64,000 nt of DNA from Streptomyces sp. DSM 110735 (GTDB taxonomy: Bacteria; Actinomycetota; Actinomycetes; Streptomycetales; Streptomycetaceae), in the NCBI RefSeq assembly GCF_016482685.1, contig NZ_JACYHF010000008.1, forward strand, positions 186,001 to 250,000, in the 5' to 3' direction. The notes beneath the pieces are model-generated. The model saw only the letters and a program-made list of their open reading frames with translations. It searched no databases and was not told the DNA's origin. Positions within the stretch are counted from its first letter, which is position 1. Each line of letters begins with the position of its first letter. The translations under genes and the position numbers were made by a program. Positions 20,553-31,285 of the stretch are shown one piece after another.

Positions 20553-20924
20553 TCAGACGGCGAAGAGCAGGGCGGCGCTGATCAGGACGACGACGGCGGT
20601 GGCGAAGTGGATTCCGAAGGCGACGGCCCGCGTACCCCCGTTGCGCAGGACGATCAGCGTGTCGCCGAGCGGAATGACGGCGACGCAGAGCATGAACCAC
20701 GCCTCGGCCCGCACGCCGACGAGGAAGAGCAGCGCGAGACCGACGAGACCGAGCGTGCCGTCCCTCAGCCCCTTGACCGAGAGATAGGCACCGGCGTCGC
20801 CCTCGGGACGGGCGGGCACGCCGTAACCGGCGGCGGCGGAGGCGGGCTGGAACAGGAAGCGGTAGCCGAGGAACAGGCAGAACAGGTCGAGTACGACGGC
20901 CAGGGTGTACGCGGTGACGAGCAT
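20553..20924 (-). CDS. DUF4267-family small membrane protein
   Basis: 123 residues with about four membrane helices (YTLAVVLDLFCLFLGYRFLF, GLVGLALLFLVGV, WFMLCVAVIPLGDTLIVL, AFGIHFATAVVVLISAALLF). The pattern QPASAAAGYGVP near the first loop and YLSVKGLRDGTLG are typical of DUF4267, a family of unknown role often found beside TetR regulators. ATG 20924 has a GGGGGAG site. It is transcribed divergently from the TetR gene across a repeated operator. Confidence 0.85.
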   Translation of the reverse strand: MLVTAYTLAVVLDLFCLFLGYRFLFQPASAAAGYGVPARPEGDAGAYLSVKGLRDGTLGLVGLALLFLVGVRAEAWFMLCVAVIPLGDTLIVLRNGGTRAVAFGIHFATAVVVLISAALLFAV

Positions 20925-20942
20925 GTCTTCTCCCCCTGATTT

Positions 20943-21005
20943 CTAGCAGCGCTAGCAGTTATAGCGAAGCTAGCAGAGCAGGAGCAGAAATGCTAGCGCT
21001 GCTAG
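20943..21005. promoter_or_regulatory. Paired TetR operator with overlapping divergent promoters
   Basis: CTAGCAGCGCTAGCA (20943-20957) and its exact reverse complement TGCTAGCGCTGCTAG (20991-21005) flank a 33-base centre that also holds AGCTAGCAG. Each 15-mer is itself nearly palindromic. A -10-like TAGAAT at 21003-21008 reads toward the TetR gene 8 bases before its ATG, suggesting a leaderless mRNA. On the other strand TATAAC (20963-20958) reads toward DUF4267. A TetR dimer on each arm would block both promoters. Confidence 0.75.
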
Positions 21006-21015
21006 AATCCCGACC

Positions 21016-21597
21016 ATGTCGATCCAGACGCGCCGGGAGCGCGAACGAGCGGAACGCGAGCGGCTGATCGTCACCGCCGCACGGGAACTGGCCGAGACCG
21101 AGGGCTGGGACGCGGTCACCACCCGCCGCCTGGCCGCCGAGATCGAGTACAGCCAGCCGGTCCTCTACAGCCACTTCAAGGGCAAGGACGCGATCATGGC
21201 CGCGGTCGCGGTCGAGGGCTGCGTGGAACTGGCGGCGGAACTGCGCGCCGCCCGCACCGGGGCGGCGGACTCAAGGGAGGCGCTGGCGTCCGTGGGCAGG
21301 GCGTACACCGACTTCGCCCACCGCCGACCCGCCCTCTACGACGCGATGTTCACCCACCACGTGGACCTGCCCTTCGCCACACCGGAAGCCCCGGAGCCAC
21401 TGAAGGAGGCGTTCGGCGAGCTGTTCCAGGCGGTGGAGCCGATCACAGCCGAGGGCGAGAACCCCGACCTGCTCACGGAGACGTACTGGGCAGCCCTGCA
21501 CGGCTTGGTGACGCTGATGCGAAGCGGCCGTCTGCCGGAAGAAGCCCATGAGACAAGGCTGGCTCTACTGATCAACCACTTCACGACAACTCCCTAA
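21016..21597 (+). CDS. TetR-family transcriptional regulator
   Basis: 193 residues. The N-terminal helix-turn-helix is RLIVTAARELAETEGWDAVTTRRLAAEIEYSQPVLYSHFKGKDAIMAAVA, and the C-terminal part (residues ~80-190) is a ligand-binding domain of the WHG/TetR_C type (RRPALYDAMFTHHVDLPF). It probably represses itself and the divergent DUF4267-cupin pair through the repeats between them. No ribosome site precedes the ATG, and a -10-like box sits 8 bases ahead, so the transcript may be leaderless. Inducer unknown. Confidence 0.92.
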   Translation: MSIQTRRERERAERERLIVTAARELAETEGWDAVTTRRLAAEIEYSQPVLYSHFKGKDAIMAAVAVEGCVELAAELRAARTGAADSREALASVGRAYTDFAHRRPALYDAMFTHHVDLPFATPEAPEPLKEAFGELFQAVEPITAEGENPDLLTETYWAALHGLVTLMRSGRLPEEAHETRLALLINHFTTTP

Positions 21598-21650
21598 GGG
21601 GGCGCGGGGAACTGCGCGATCAGCCACGACGATCCCGCACCCGCCAACGG
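21598..21650 (+). repeat. Dispersed Streptomyces intergenic repeat-like segment
   Basis: Directly after the TetR stop the sequence GGGGCGCGGGGAACTGCGCG, followed by ATCAGCCACGACG, resembles a short intergenic element I recall in very many copies in Streptomyces genomes, usually just downstream of genes. Only this copy is visible here. It includes the GCGCGGGGAACTGCGCG half-palindrome. Confidence 0.5.
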
Positions 21651-21715
21651 CGAGGACGAGCCACGGCAAACGTCCACCACTCGACCAAGTCGAAACGGGC
21701 GGGCGGGTGGGAGAA

Positions 21716-23926
21716 CTACTCCCCTGCCGGAAGCGCCGCAGGCGACCGCCACCCCCGAGACCCCCGAGCCCGCAGCCAGGCGGTCGTCTCCTCGGGAGGC
21801 ATGGCGGCAGCGACCAGCCACCCCTGCACCGCGTCACACCCCAGATCCCGCAACCGCTCCCACGTCTCGTCGTCCTCCACGCCCTCGGCGACGACCACGA
21901 GCCCCAGGGAATGCGCGAGATCGACCGTGCACCGCACGATCTCCGCGTCCTCGGCGTCCACCGCGAGCCGTGCCACGAAGGACCGGTCGATCTTCAGCTC
22001 GCTGACGGGCAGCCGTCGCAGATGAACGAGCGAGGAGTACCCGGTGCCGAAGTCGTCGAGGGACATCTTGACGCCGTGCCCGGTGAGCGCGGCGAGCGTG
22101 TCGGCGGCCCGGGTCGGGTCCTCCAGCAGCACGTGCTCGGTGATCTCCAGTTGGAGCGCTCCCGCGGGGACACCGTGCCGGGCGAGCCGGGCGGCGACCG
22201 ACCCGGCGAAGCCGGGCGAATGGACGTCGCGCGGCGAGACGTTGACGGCGACCGGCACCCGCAGCCCCTGCTCGCGCCAGCGGGCGACCTGTGCGAGGGC
22301 GGTCTCCAGGACGTACTCGGTGAGCAGCGGCATCAGCCCGGAGGTCTCGGCGATGGCGATGAACTCGTCCGGCGGAACCTTTCCGCGCTCCGGGTGCACC
22401 CAGCGCACCAGCGCCTCGAGACCGGCGACCTGCCCGTCGAAGCGGACCTTGGGCTGGTAGTGCAACTGGACCTCGTGGGCGTCCAGGGCGCGGCGCAGAT
22501 CGCCGAGGAGGGCGAGCCGGTCGGGGGTGTTGGAGTCCCGCTTGGACTCGTACGCCTCGACGCCGGAGCGGTCCCGCTTCGCCTGGTACATCGCCACGTC
22601 GGCGCGGCGCAGCATCCCCTCGGCGTCCAGGGCGTGGTCGGGGAAGAGGGCGACGCCCGCGCTGGCCTCCAGGACGAGGGTGAGCCCGTCGAGGTCGAGC
22701 GGGGAGCCGAGCGTGGTGACCAGACCGCGGGCGATCCGGGTGGCCGAGGTGGTGGAGTCGGCCACGGGCAGCAGGACGGCGAACTCGTCCCCGCCCAGCC
22801 GCGCGGCCTCCGCCCCGCGCGGCAGGGCGTGCCGCAGCCGTTCCGCGATCTGCAGCAGTAACCGGTCCCCGGCGAGATGTCCGAGGGTGTCGTTGACGGA
22901 CCGGAAGCGGTCGAGGTCGATCAGGAGGAGCGCGGAACGCGCCCCGATGCGTTCGGCGTCGTCCAGGGCGGTCCAGATGCGCTCAAGGAGCCACTGCCGG
23001 TTGGGCAGTCCGGTCAGCGGGTCGCGCAACTGCTCCTCGGCGCGCGCCCGGGCCATCCACAGCGCGGAGTCGAGCGCGATCAGCGGGACGGCGAACAGCG
23101 GCAGCAGCACCGGCTGGGCGTCCGCGACCACGCACACCAGCGGGGCGATGCCGAGCAGCGCCACCGCGACGAGCCCCTGTCTGACCAGGGCGCTGCGGGC
23201 GATGGTCGGCAGCCCGCGCCCGCGCGGGGCGCGCAGGTACCAGAGCAGTCCTCTGCCGACGACGAGATAGGCGGCGGCAGCGAGGACGGTCTCGGGGACG
23301 GTGCCGATGCCCCAGCCGCCCATGCCCCAGGGCCGTTCGACGGTGGGCACCCGGCCGAACGCGCCGAGCACCAGGGCGCCCGCCCCGATGCCGAGGATGT
23401 CCACCGCGCCGTGCAGCAGGCCCTGGCGCAGCCGCTGCCGCCGGGCGATGCCGACCAGGACGACGACGGTGAGGCTGACCAGGGCCGCGGGTATCCAGCC
23501 GTAGAGCAGCAGGACGGCGAGAGTGAGGGCGGCGCCGGAGCCGGTGCCGCCCCACCAGCGGGCGCGGCCCAGCATGACGAGGTGTCCGACGATGACGCCG
23601 GTGAGCAGGGCGAGCGCCCAGCCTGCCGTGCCGCTCGGGAAGAGGGCGTGGCCCTCGGCGAAGGCGGCGGCGAGACCGCCGATGAGGGTCAGCGCGGCGG
23701 CGGCGACCACGAGCGCGGGCAGCGACCGCAGTTGCCGCAGCCGGGAGGGGACCGGTGCGCCGAGGGGCGCGGGGAGTGCGGGAGTTCGGGTCTGGGCGGG
23801 GAGGGGTGCCGGGGTGCGGGGACCGGCGCGGTCGCCGCTCTGTCCCGTCCACCGGTTCCCCCGCCACGCGCCCGGACGGCGGCGCGGCCGCCGTGAGTCC
23901 GGGGCAACGCTCTCGGTCGGTTCCAT
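21716..23926 (-). CDS. rmdB: Membrane GGDEF-EAL cyclic-di-GMP protein (RmdB-like)
   Basis: 736 residues from ATG 23926, with GAGAGGGAC just upstream; the open frame continues further but is not protein-like. An Arg/Pro-rich tail (~1-65) precedes six to eight membrane helices (~70-330), then GGDEF (motif GGDEF at ~378) and EAL. The GGDEF site is intact, but the RxxD inhibition site is not (RGAE). The EAL domain has all key residues: EALVRW (~503), AVNVSPRD, EITEH, DDFGTGYSS, KIDRSF, AEGVED. It is therefore likely an active phosphodiesterase, possibly bifunctional. Position beside ligA matches S. coelicolor RmdB as I remember it; the symbol is assigned on that basis. Confidence 0.88.
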   Translation of the reverse strand: MEPTESVAPDSRRPRRRPGAWRGNRWTGQSGDRAGPRTPAPLPAQTRTPALPAPLGAPVPSRLRQLRSLPALVVAAAALTLIGGLAAAFAEGHALFPSGTAGWALALLTGVIVGHLVMLGRARWWGGTGSGAALTLAVLLLYGWIPAALVSLTVVVLVGIARRQRLRQGLLHGAVDILGIGAGALVLGAFGRVPTVERPWGMGGWGIGTVPETVLAAAAYLVVGRGLLWYLRAPRGRGLPTIARSALVRQGLVAVALLGIAPLVCVVADAQPVLLPLFAVPLIALDSALWMARARAEEQLRDPLTGLPNRQWLLERIWTALDDAERIGARSALLLIDLDRFRSVNDTLGHLAGDRLLLQIAERLRHALPRGAEAARLGGDEFAVLLPVADSTTSATRIARGLVTTLGSPLDLDGLTLVLEASAGVALFPDHALDAEGMLRRADVAMYQAKRDRSGVEAYESKRDSNTPDRLALLGDLRRALDAHEVQLHYQPKVRFDGQVAGLEALVRWVHPERGKVPPDEFIAIAETSGLMPLLTEYVLETALAQVARWREQGLRVPVAVNVSPRDVHSPGFAGSVAARLARHGVPAGALQLEITEHVLLEDPTRAADTLAALTGHGVKMSLDDFGTGYSSLVHLRRLPVSELKIDRSFVARLAVDAEDAEIVRCTVDLAHSLGLVVVAEGVEDDETWERLRDLGCDAVQGWLVAAAMPPEETTAWLRARGSRGWRSPAALPAGE

Positions 23927-24138
23927 TCCCGTCCCTCTCACAGCCGGCGGTGCCCACGCCACGCGGCTCGATGGCCGTCGGCCATCGGCGGCCCGGCGGT
24001 GTACAGCCCTCCCCCGGGCCGGCCGACGGCCTCGGGGATGCCCCGGCCGCGGCTGGGCACGGCGGGCGCACACCTCAACAGTAGGCCGCCAAGGGCTTCC
24101 TCGGGCAGCGGTCGTGGACGGTTGCCCGAATGCGGCCG

Positions 24139-24178
24139 GGCCACCCGTATGCATCTGATATGCGCCGATCGGGTGGCC
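24139..24178 (-). terminator. ligA terminator
   Basis: GGCCACCCG (24139-24147) and CGGGTGGCC (24170-24178) form a perfect 9-bp stem around a 22-base loop, starting 9 bases after the ligA stop. Confidence 0.65.
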
Positions 24179-24186
24179 TTCAACCG

Positions 24187-26397
<2,211 letters not shown>

Positions 26398-27405
26398 TTA
26401 CTCAGGGTTGTCCGCGAGGGATCTCGCCGCCCGGACGCAGTGGGCGAGCGCGGTGCGGGCGTAGGCGGGGGAAGCACCCGCCAGACCGCACGTGGGCGTG
26501 ACCGTGACCGCCTCCGCGAGCAGCCCCGGACGCAGCCCCAGCCTGCGCCACAGCGTCCTGACACCCATGACGCTACCGGCAGGGTCTGACAATGCCGTGT
26601 CCGTCCCCGGCACGACACCGGCGAAGAGCCGGGTGCCCGCCTCGACAGCTTCGCCGATCGTGTCGTCGTCACGTTCGGTGAGGAGCGCGAAGTCGAAGGA
26701 GACGGCGTCCACGCCCGCGCGGCGCAGCAGCGCGAAGGGCACGTCGGGGGCGCAGGAGTGGACGAGGGTGGGACCTTCGCCGTTGGCGCCGAGCACGTCG
26801 CGCAGGGCGGACTCCACGACCTGCCGGTCGACGGCGCGGTGGGTGCGGTAGCCGCTGGCGGTACGGATCTGCCCGCGCAGTACGGCGGTGAGGGAGGGCT
26901 CGTCGAGCTGGAGGACGACGCGGGCGCCTGGGACGCGACGGCGCACGTCGGCGAGGTGGAGCCGCAGTCCCTCGGCGAGGGAGGCGGTGAGGTCGCGGCA
27001 AGCGCCGGGGTCGGAGAGCACCGCCTCGCCGCCTCGCAGCTCCAGGGCGGCGGCCAGCGTCCAGGGACCGACCGCCTGCACCTTGAGGTCGCCCTCGTAG
27101 CCCTGGGTGAACTCCTCCAGGGCGTCGAGGTCCTGGCGCAGCCAGGCGTGCGCGCGCCGGGTGTCGCGCCCGGGGTGGTCCGACAGGCGCCAGCCGCTGG
27201 GCTCCACGCGCGCGTACAGCTCGACGAGCATCCCGGCGGTGCGGCCGATCATGTCGGCGCCGGGACCGCGCGCGGGCAGCTCGGCCAGGTACGGGAAGTC
27301 CTCCAGGCTGCCGGTGACCGTCTTGGCGGTCTCGCGCGCGTCCTCGCCGGGCATGGAACCGACGCCGGTGGCGGCCGGGAAGGTGAACTCAGCTCTCTCA
27401 CTCAC
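26398..27405 (-). CDS. MetE C-terminal-like protein (annotated as methionine synthase)
   Basis: 335 residues resembling the C-terminal catalytic barrel of cobalamin-independent methionine synthase. It begins with FPAATGVGSMPG, where MetE homologs have TTTIGSFPQT. Zinc-ligand candidates are the His and Cys of LVHSCAPDVP and the Cys of TPTCGLAG. It lacks the whole N-terminal half of MetE, so whether it makes methionine from homocysteine, or works on another methyl donor or thiol, is open; core-MetE-type proteins in other microbes use alternative methyl donors. The start is GTG 27405. The stop is 15 bases before ligA, inside a four-gene run (LOG-like, SDR, this, ligA). Confidence 0.8.
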   Translation of the reverse strand: MSERAEFTFPAATGVGSMPGEDARETAKTVTGSLEDFPYLAELPARGPGADMIGRTAGMLVELYARVEPSGWRLSDHPGRDTRRAHAWLRQDLDALEEFTQGYEGDLKVQAVGPWTLAAALELRGGEAVLSDPGACRDLTASLAEGLRLHLADVRRRVPGARVVLQLDEPSLTAVLRGQIRTASGYRTHRAVDRQVVESALRDVLGANGEGPTLVHSCAPDVPFALLRRAGVDAVSFDFALLTERDDDTIGEAVEAGTRLFAGVVPGTDTALSDPAGSVMGVRTLWRRLGLRPGLLAEAVTVTPTCGLAGASPAYARTALAHCVRAARSLADNPE

Positions 27406-27442
27406 CCCGGCAGGGTATGCCGTACGGCACCGGCGCCGCAGG

Positions 27443-28132
27443 TCAGCGGCCGGGACGGACCGTCAGGTCGTTGATCTCGGCGTCCCTGGGCAGATCCAGG
27501 GCGAGCAGGATGGTGTCCGCGACCGACTCGGGGTCGATGAACTTCCCCGCGTCGTACTCCTTGCCCTCCTGCTGGTGCACCTTCGCCTGCATGGGGCTGG
27601 CGGTGCGCCCGGGGTAGACGGAGGTGACCCGCACGCCGTTGCCGTGCTCCTCCTGGCGCAGGGAGTCCGCGAGAGCCTTGAGACCGTGCTTGGAGGCGGC
27701 GTACGCGGACCAGTTGGCGTGGGCGTTCAGACCCGCGCCGGAGTTGACGAAGACGACCTGACCGCGGGCGGTGCGCAACTGGGGCAGGAAGTGCCGGGTC
27801 AGCTCGGCGGGGGCGATCAGGTTGACGTTGAGCTGGTGGCGCCAGGACTTGGGGGTGAGGTCCCCGACCTCACCGAGGTCCACGACACCGGCGATGTGCA
27901 GCAGCGAGTCGACGCGCTCCGGCAGGCTCTGGTGGGAGAAGGCCCAGGACAGCTTGTCCGGGTCGGCGAGGTCGCCGACCAAGGTGCGGGCGCCGGGGAA
28001 CTCGGCGGCGAGCTCCTTGGCGCGGCCCGCGTCGCGCGCGTGCAGGACGAGTTCGTCCCCGCGCGCGTGCAGACGGCGGGCGACGGCGGCGCCGATGCCG
28101 GAACCGGCGCCGGTGATCACATGAGTAGCCAT
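27443..28132 (-). CDS. Short-chain dehydrogenase/reductase
   Basis: 229 residues from ATG 28132 (MATHVITGAGSGIG); an ATG three codons upstream is also possible. The NAD(P)-binding motif is TGAGSGIG, the catalytic triad is Ser in VNSGAG, Tyr and Lys in YAASKHG. The PGRTASPMQ region follows. LLHIAG replaces the usual NNAG. It is a classical SDR of unknown substrate. It starts about 16 bases after the LOG-like gene and ends 37 bases before the MetE-like gene. Confidence 0.9.
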   Translation of the reverse strand: MATHVITGAGSGIGAAVARRLHARGDELVLHARDAGRAKELAAEFPGARTLVGDLADPDKLSWAFSHQSLPERVDSLLHIAGVVDLGEVGDLTPKSWRHQLNVNLIAPAELTRHFLPQLRTARGQVVFVNSGAGLNAHANWSAYAASKHGLKALADSLRQEEHGNGVRVTSVYPGRTASPMQAKVHQQEGKEYDAGKFIDPESVADTILLALDLPRDAEINDLTVRPGR

Positions 28133-28148
28133 GTCCGCCATGCTCGCA

Positions 28149-28688
28149 TCAGCGGGCGGCGAGGGACTCCTCCAGGTGGGCGAGCGCGGCGGCGGGCTCG
28201 GCGGCGAAGTGGACCAGCTCGGAGAGCGGGCGGGGCAGGAAGCCCTCCTCCTCCATGCGCTGGAACTGCTGCTGGAGTCCGTCGTAGAAGCCCGCCGTGT
28301 TGAGCAGGACCACCGGCTTGTCGGTGTGGCCGTGCTTCTTCAGCTCCAGGATCTCGGTGGCCTCGTCCAGGGTGCCGGTGCCGCCGACCATGATGACCAC
28401 GGCGTCCGCCTTCTCCAGGAGCAGCTTCTTGCGCTCGGCGAGGGTGCTCGCGACCACCATCTCGTCGGCGCCGGGGCGCGCCACCGCCGAGAGGAACTCC
28501 ACGGAGACGCCCACGAGCCTGCCTCCGGCGTCCTGCACACCGTCCGCGACGACCTTCATCAGACCGGAGTCGGAGCCGCCCCAGACGAGGGTGTGGCCGC
28601 CCTTTCCGAGCAGCTTCCCGAACTCCCGGGCGGGGCGCGTGTAGCGCTCGTCGAGGTCGGCGGCGGAGAGGAAGACACAGATATTCAT
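28149..28688 (-). CDS. LOG/TIGR00730-family Rossmann protein
   Basis: 179 residues starting MNICVFLSAADLDERYTRPAREFGKLLG. The family includes cytokinin riboside 5'-monophosphate phosphoribohydrolases (LOG) that cut nucleotide monophosphates to free bases. The Arg-containing helix is TLAERKKLLLEKADAVVIM, followed by VGGTGTLDEATEI, which matches the signature PGGxGTxxE except that the Pro is Val. The GG, GT and catalytic Glu are kept, so activity is plausible. It leads the minus-strand run toward ligA and is divergent from the DUF427 gene, 51 bases apart. Confidence 0.85.
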   Translation of the reverse strand: MNICVFLSAADLDERYTRPAREFGKLLGKGGHTLVWGGSDSGLMKVVADGVQDAGGRLVGVSVEFLSAVARPGADEMVVASTLAERKKLLLEKADAVVIMVGGTGTLDEATEILELKKHGHTDKPVVLLNTAGFYDGLQQQFQRMEEEGFLPRPLSELVHFAAEPAAALAHLEESLAAR

Positions 28689-28739
28689 GCCGCCCACGGT
28701 ACGCGGGAACATAGGCGGCGCCGCCGGTGCTCTTCCGGT

Positions 28740-29063
28740 ATGGCCGATGGACACACGATCACGATCGAAAAGGGCGAGCAGCATGTGCGCGTCGTACACG
28801 ACGGCCAGGTGCTCGCGGAGACCGACCGACCGCTGGTGCTGCGCGAGACGGGCTGTCCGCCGCGCTACTACCTGCCTGCCGAGGACGTCCGCCTGGATCT
28901 GCTGACGCCCTCGGAGACCCACACCGTCTGCCCGTTCAAGGGCACCGCGTCCTACTGGTCGCTGCCGGACGCGCCCGACCTGGTGTGGGCGTACCCCGAT
29001 CCCAAGCCGGAGGTGGCGGAGATCCTGGACCACTACTGCTTCTACGCGCCCGAAGTGTCCTGA
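28740..29063 (+). CDS. DUF427-family protein
   Basis: 107 residues from ATG 28740. It matches DUF427, a small beta-sandwich family common in actinobacteria: ITIEKGEQHVRVVHDGQVLAETDRPLVLRETGCPPRYYLPAEDV, then CPFKGTASYWSLP and DLVWAYPDPKPEVAEILDHYCFYAPEV. The conserved Cys, Lys and Trp residues are present. Function is not established; some reports place related proteins in nucleotide or redox chemistry, but nothing here decides. No clear ribosome site is seen. Confidence 0.85.
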   Translation: MADGHTITIEKGEQHVRVVHDGQVLAETDRPLVLRETGCPPRYYLPAEDVRLDLLTPSETHTVCPFKGTASYWSLPDAPDLVWAYPDPKPEVAEILDHYCFYAPEVS

Positions 29064-29138
29064 CCTCGGGTGTGACCTAGGGCGCCGCCGCCGTGTCGTG
29101 ACCGACGAGTACGGCGCGGTACGGCAGTCTCCACGGGC

Positions 29139-29930
29139 ATGGACAAGAAGACGACTTCCGCCGACGGCACCTCGCTCGCCTTCCAGGTGACCGGCGAGGG
29201 ACCCACGGTGATCCTGGTGAGCGGCGCGATGTCCACCGGGGGCACGCTGGCGCCCTTGGCGCTGTCCCTCTCGGACCGGTGCAGGACCGTCGTCTACGAC
29301 CGCCGGGGGCGCGGCGCGAGCGGTGACACCCCGCCGTACGCGGTGGAGCGCGAGGTGGAGGACCTGGCGGCGCTGCTGGCGGCGGTGGGCGGCGAGGCGG
29401 CGCTGTTCGGGGTGTCCTCGGGCGGTGCGCTGGTCCTTCAGGCGGCGGCGAGCGGGCTGCCGGTGACCCGGGCGGCGGTGTACGAGGTGCCGTTCGCGGA
29501 CTTCCTGGCGGGCGGCGCCGAGCAGCAGGCGGTCTACGCGGCCGACCTGTCGCGTCTGCTGGAGGCGGGGCGCCTCGGGGACGCGGTGGAGCTGTTCCTG
29601 CGGCTGACCGGGCTCGCGGAGCAGATGATCCAGCGGGCCCGGCAGTCCCCGATGTGGCCCGGCATGGAGGCGGTCGCGCCGAGCCTCGCCCATGACGCGG
29701 CGGTGCTGGGCGACGGGCTGCTGCCCCTCGCGCGGCTGGCGGCGATCCCGGTGCCGGTCCTGTCGGTGGCGGGCGGGATGAGCCCTGCCTGGATGCGGGA
29801 GGCTGCCCTCGCGGTCGCGGAGGCGGCGGCGGACGGCACGTATCTGGAGCTGGCGGGCCAGACCCACATGATCGAACCGGCCGCCCTGGCACCGGTGCTG
29901 GCGGCTTTCTTCACGGACTTCGCGGAGTGA
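29139..29930 (+). CDS. Alpha/beta hydrolase
   Basis: 263 residues with the alpha/beta hydrolase fold. The oxyanion region is VILVSGAMSTGG, then VVYDRRGRGASG, the nucleophile elbow FGVSSGGAL (Ser), an acid near PVPVLSVAGGMSPAW, and the late His in AGQTHMIEP. The catalytic set appears complete. Substrate unknown. It is convergent with mnmA, 36 bases between the two stops. Confidence 0.9.
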   Translation: MDKKTTSADGTSLAFQVTGEGPTVILVSGAMSTGGTLAPLALSLSDRCRTVVYDRRGRGASGDTPPYAVEREVEDLAALLAAVGGEAALFGVSSGGALVLQAAASGLPVTRAAVYEVPFADFLAGGAEQQAVYAADLSRLLEAGRLGDAVELFLRLTGLAEQMIQRARQSPMWPGMEAVAPSLAHDAAVLGDGLLPLARLAAIPVPVLSVAGGMSPAWMREAALAVAEAAADGTYLELAGQTHMIEPAALAPVLAAFFTDFAE

Positions 29931-29966
29931 CGCGGGCCGCCCGGACACGGCCCGCTCCGGACGCGG

Positions 29967-31091
29967 TCAGACCGTCGCGGCCGCCGCCCGCGTCGTCGCG
30001 GCGATGGTCGCCGAGCCCACCACGCGCGTGCCGTCGTACAGCACGATCGCCTGGCCGGGGGCGACGCCGCGCACCGGCTCGGTGAAGGTGACGCGCAGCT
30101 CGCCGTCCACCAGTTCGGCGGCGACCTCGGTCTCGCCGCCGTGGGCGCGCAACTGGGCGGTGTAGGTGCCGGGACCCTCGGGGGCGGCGCCGCACCAGCG
30201 GGGCTTGATCGCGGTGAGCGCGGTGACGTCCAGGGCGGCGGCAGGACCGACCGTGACGGTGTTGGTCACCGGGGAGATGTCCAGGACGTAGCGCGGCTTG
30301 CCGTCGGGGGCGGGGGTGCCGAGGCGCAGTCCCTTGCGCTGGCCGATGGTGTAGCCGTAGGCGCCCTCGTGGGTGCCGAGGCGGTTGCCGTCCTCGTCCA
30401 CGATGTCGCCCTCGGCCTTGCCGAGCCGCTGGGCGAGGAAGCCCTGGGTGTCGCCGTCGGCGATGAAGCAGATGTCGTGCGAGTCGGGCTTCTTGGCGAC
30501 GGCGAGTCCCCGGCGCTCCGCCTCGGCGCGGATCTCGTCCTTGGTGGTGACGGTGTCGCCGAGCGGGAAGAGGGCGTGCGCGAGCTGGCGGTCGTCCAGG
30601 ACGCCGAGGACGTACGACTGGTCCTTGGCCATGTCGGAGGCGCGGTGCAGCTCGCGGGTGCCGTCCTCGCGGACGATCACCTGGGCGTAGTGGCCGGTGC
30701 AGACCGCGTCGAAGCCGAGCGCGAGCGCCTTGTCGAGGAGCGCGGCGAACTTGATCTTCTCGTTGCAGCGCAGGCAGGGGTTGGGGGTGCGTCCCGCCTC
30801 GTACTCCGCGATGAAGTCCTCGACCACGTCCTCGCGGAAGCGGTCGGCGAGGTCCCAGACGTAGAAGGGGATGCCGATGACGTCGGCGGCGCGGCGGGCG
30901 TCGCGGGAGTCTTCGATGGTGCAGCAGCCCCGCGCTCCGGTCCGGAAGGACTGCGGGTTCGCGGAGAGCGCGAGGTGGACGCCGGTCACGTCGTGCCCGG
31001 CTTCCGCGGCGCGCGCGGCGGCGACGGCGGAGTCGACACCGCCGGACATGGCGGCGAGGACGCGGAGGGGGCGCTGCGGGGTCTCAGTCAT
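29967..31091 (-). CDS. mnmA: tRNA-specific 2-thiouridylase
   Basis: 374 residues. MnmA puts sulfur on U34 of Lys, Glu and Gln tRNAs. The PP-loop ATP motif is [13 protein letters not shown] near the start; the first catalytic Cys is in [12 protein letters not shown] and the second in [13 protein letters not shown]-terminal beta-barrel ([20 protein letters not shown]) ends with [20 protein letters not shown]. It starts at ATG 31091. The cysteine desulfurase that should deliver the sulfur lies upstream on the same strand, now separated by a decayed toxin-antitoxin pair. Confidence 0.96.
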   Translation of the reverse strand: MTETPQRPLRVLAAMSGGVDSAVAAARAAEAGHDVTGVHLALSANPQSFRTGARGCCTIEDSRDARRAADVIGIPFYVWDLADRFREDVVEDFIAEYEAGRTPNPCLRCNEKIKFAALLDKALALGFDAVCTGHYAQVIVREDGTRELHRASDMAKDQSYVLGVLDDRQLAHALFPLGDTVTTKDEIRAEAERRGLAVAKKPDSHDICFIADGDTQGFLAQRLGKAEGDIVDEDGNRLGTHEGAYGYTIGQRKGLRLGTPAPDGKPRYVLDISPVTNTVTVGPAAALDVTALTAIKPRWCGAAPEGPGTYTAQLRAHGGETEVAAELVDGELRVTFTEPVRGVAPGQAIVLYDGTRVVGSATIAATTRAAAATV

Positions 31092-31118
31092 AACGGTTCC
31101 AGGGTACGGGGGCGCGGT

Positions 31119-31285
31119 TCAGTGGTCGCGCACGTTTCGTTCGCGCAGCTCCGTGACCACACGGGCCACGGTGGTGAAGTCCTCGTCCAGATGCAGGACG
31201 GTCAGGTCGTGGTGCACGGCGGTGGCGCAGACCAGCAGGTCAGGTGCGTTTCGACGCGGGTGCGACAGAAAGCGGAGCGGGTCAC
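31119..31285 (-). pseudogene. Truncated VapC toxin (C-terminal PIN-domain remnant)
   Basis: Only about the last 45-50 codons of a PIN-domain toxin remain, from RNAPDLLVCATAVHHDLTVLHLDEDFTTVARV to the stop. The later acidic residues (PDLL, DEDF) survive, but the first catalytic Asp and the N-terminal two thirds are gone. The remnant frame is not in phase with the GTG that overlaps the antitoxin stop, so no start serves it properly. An internal deletion just after the antitoxin stop explains this. It should be inactive. Confidence 0.8.
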
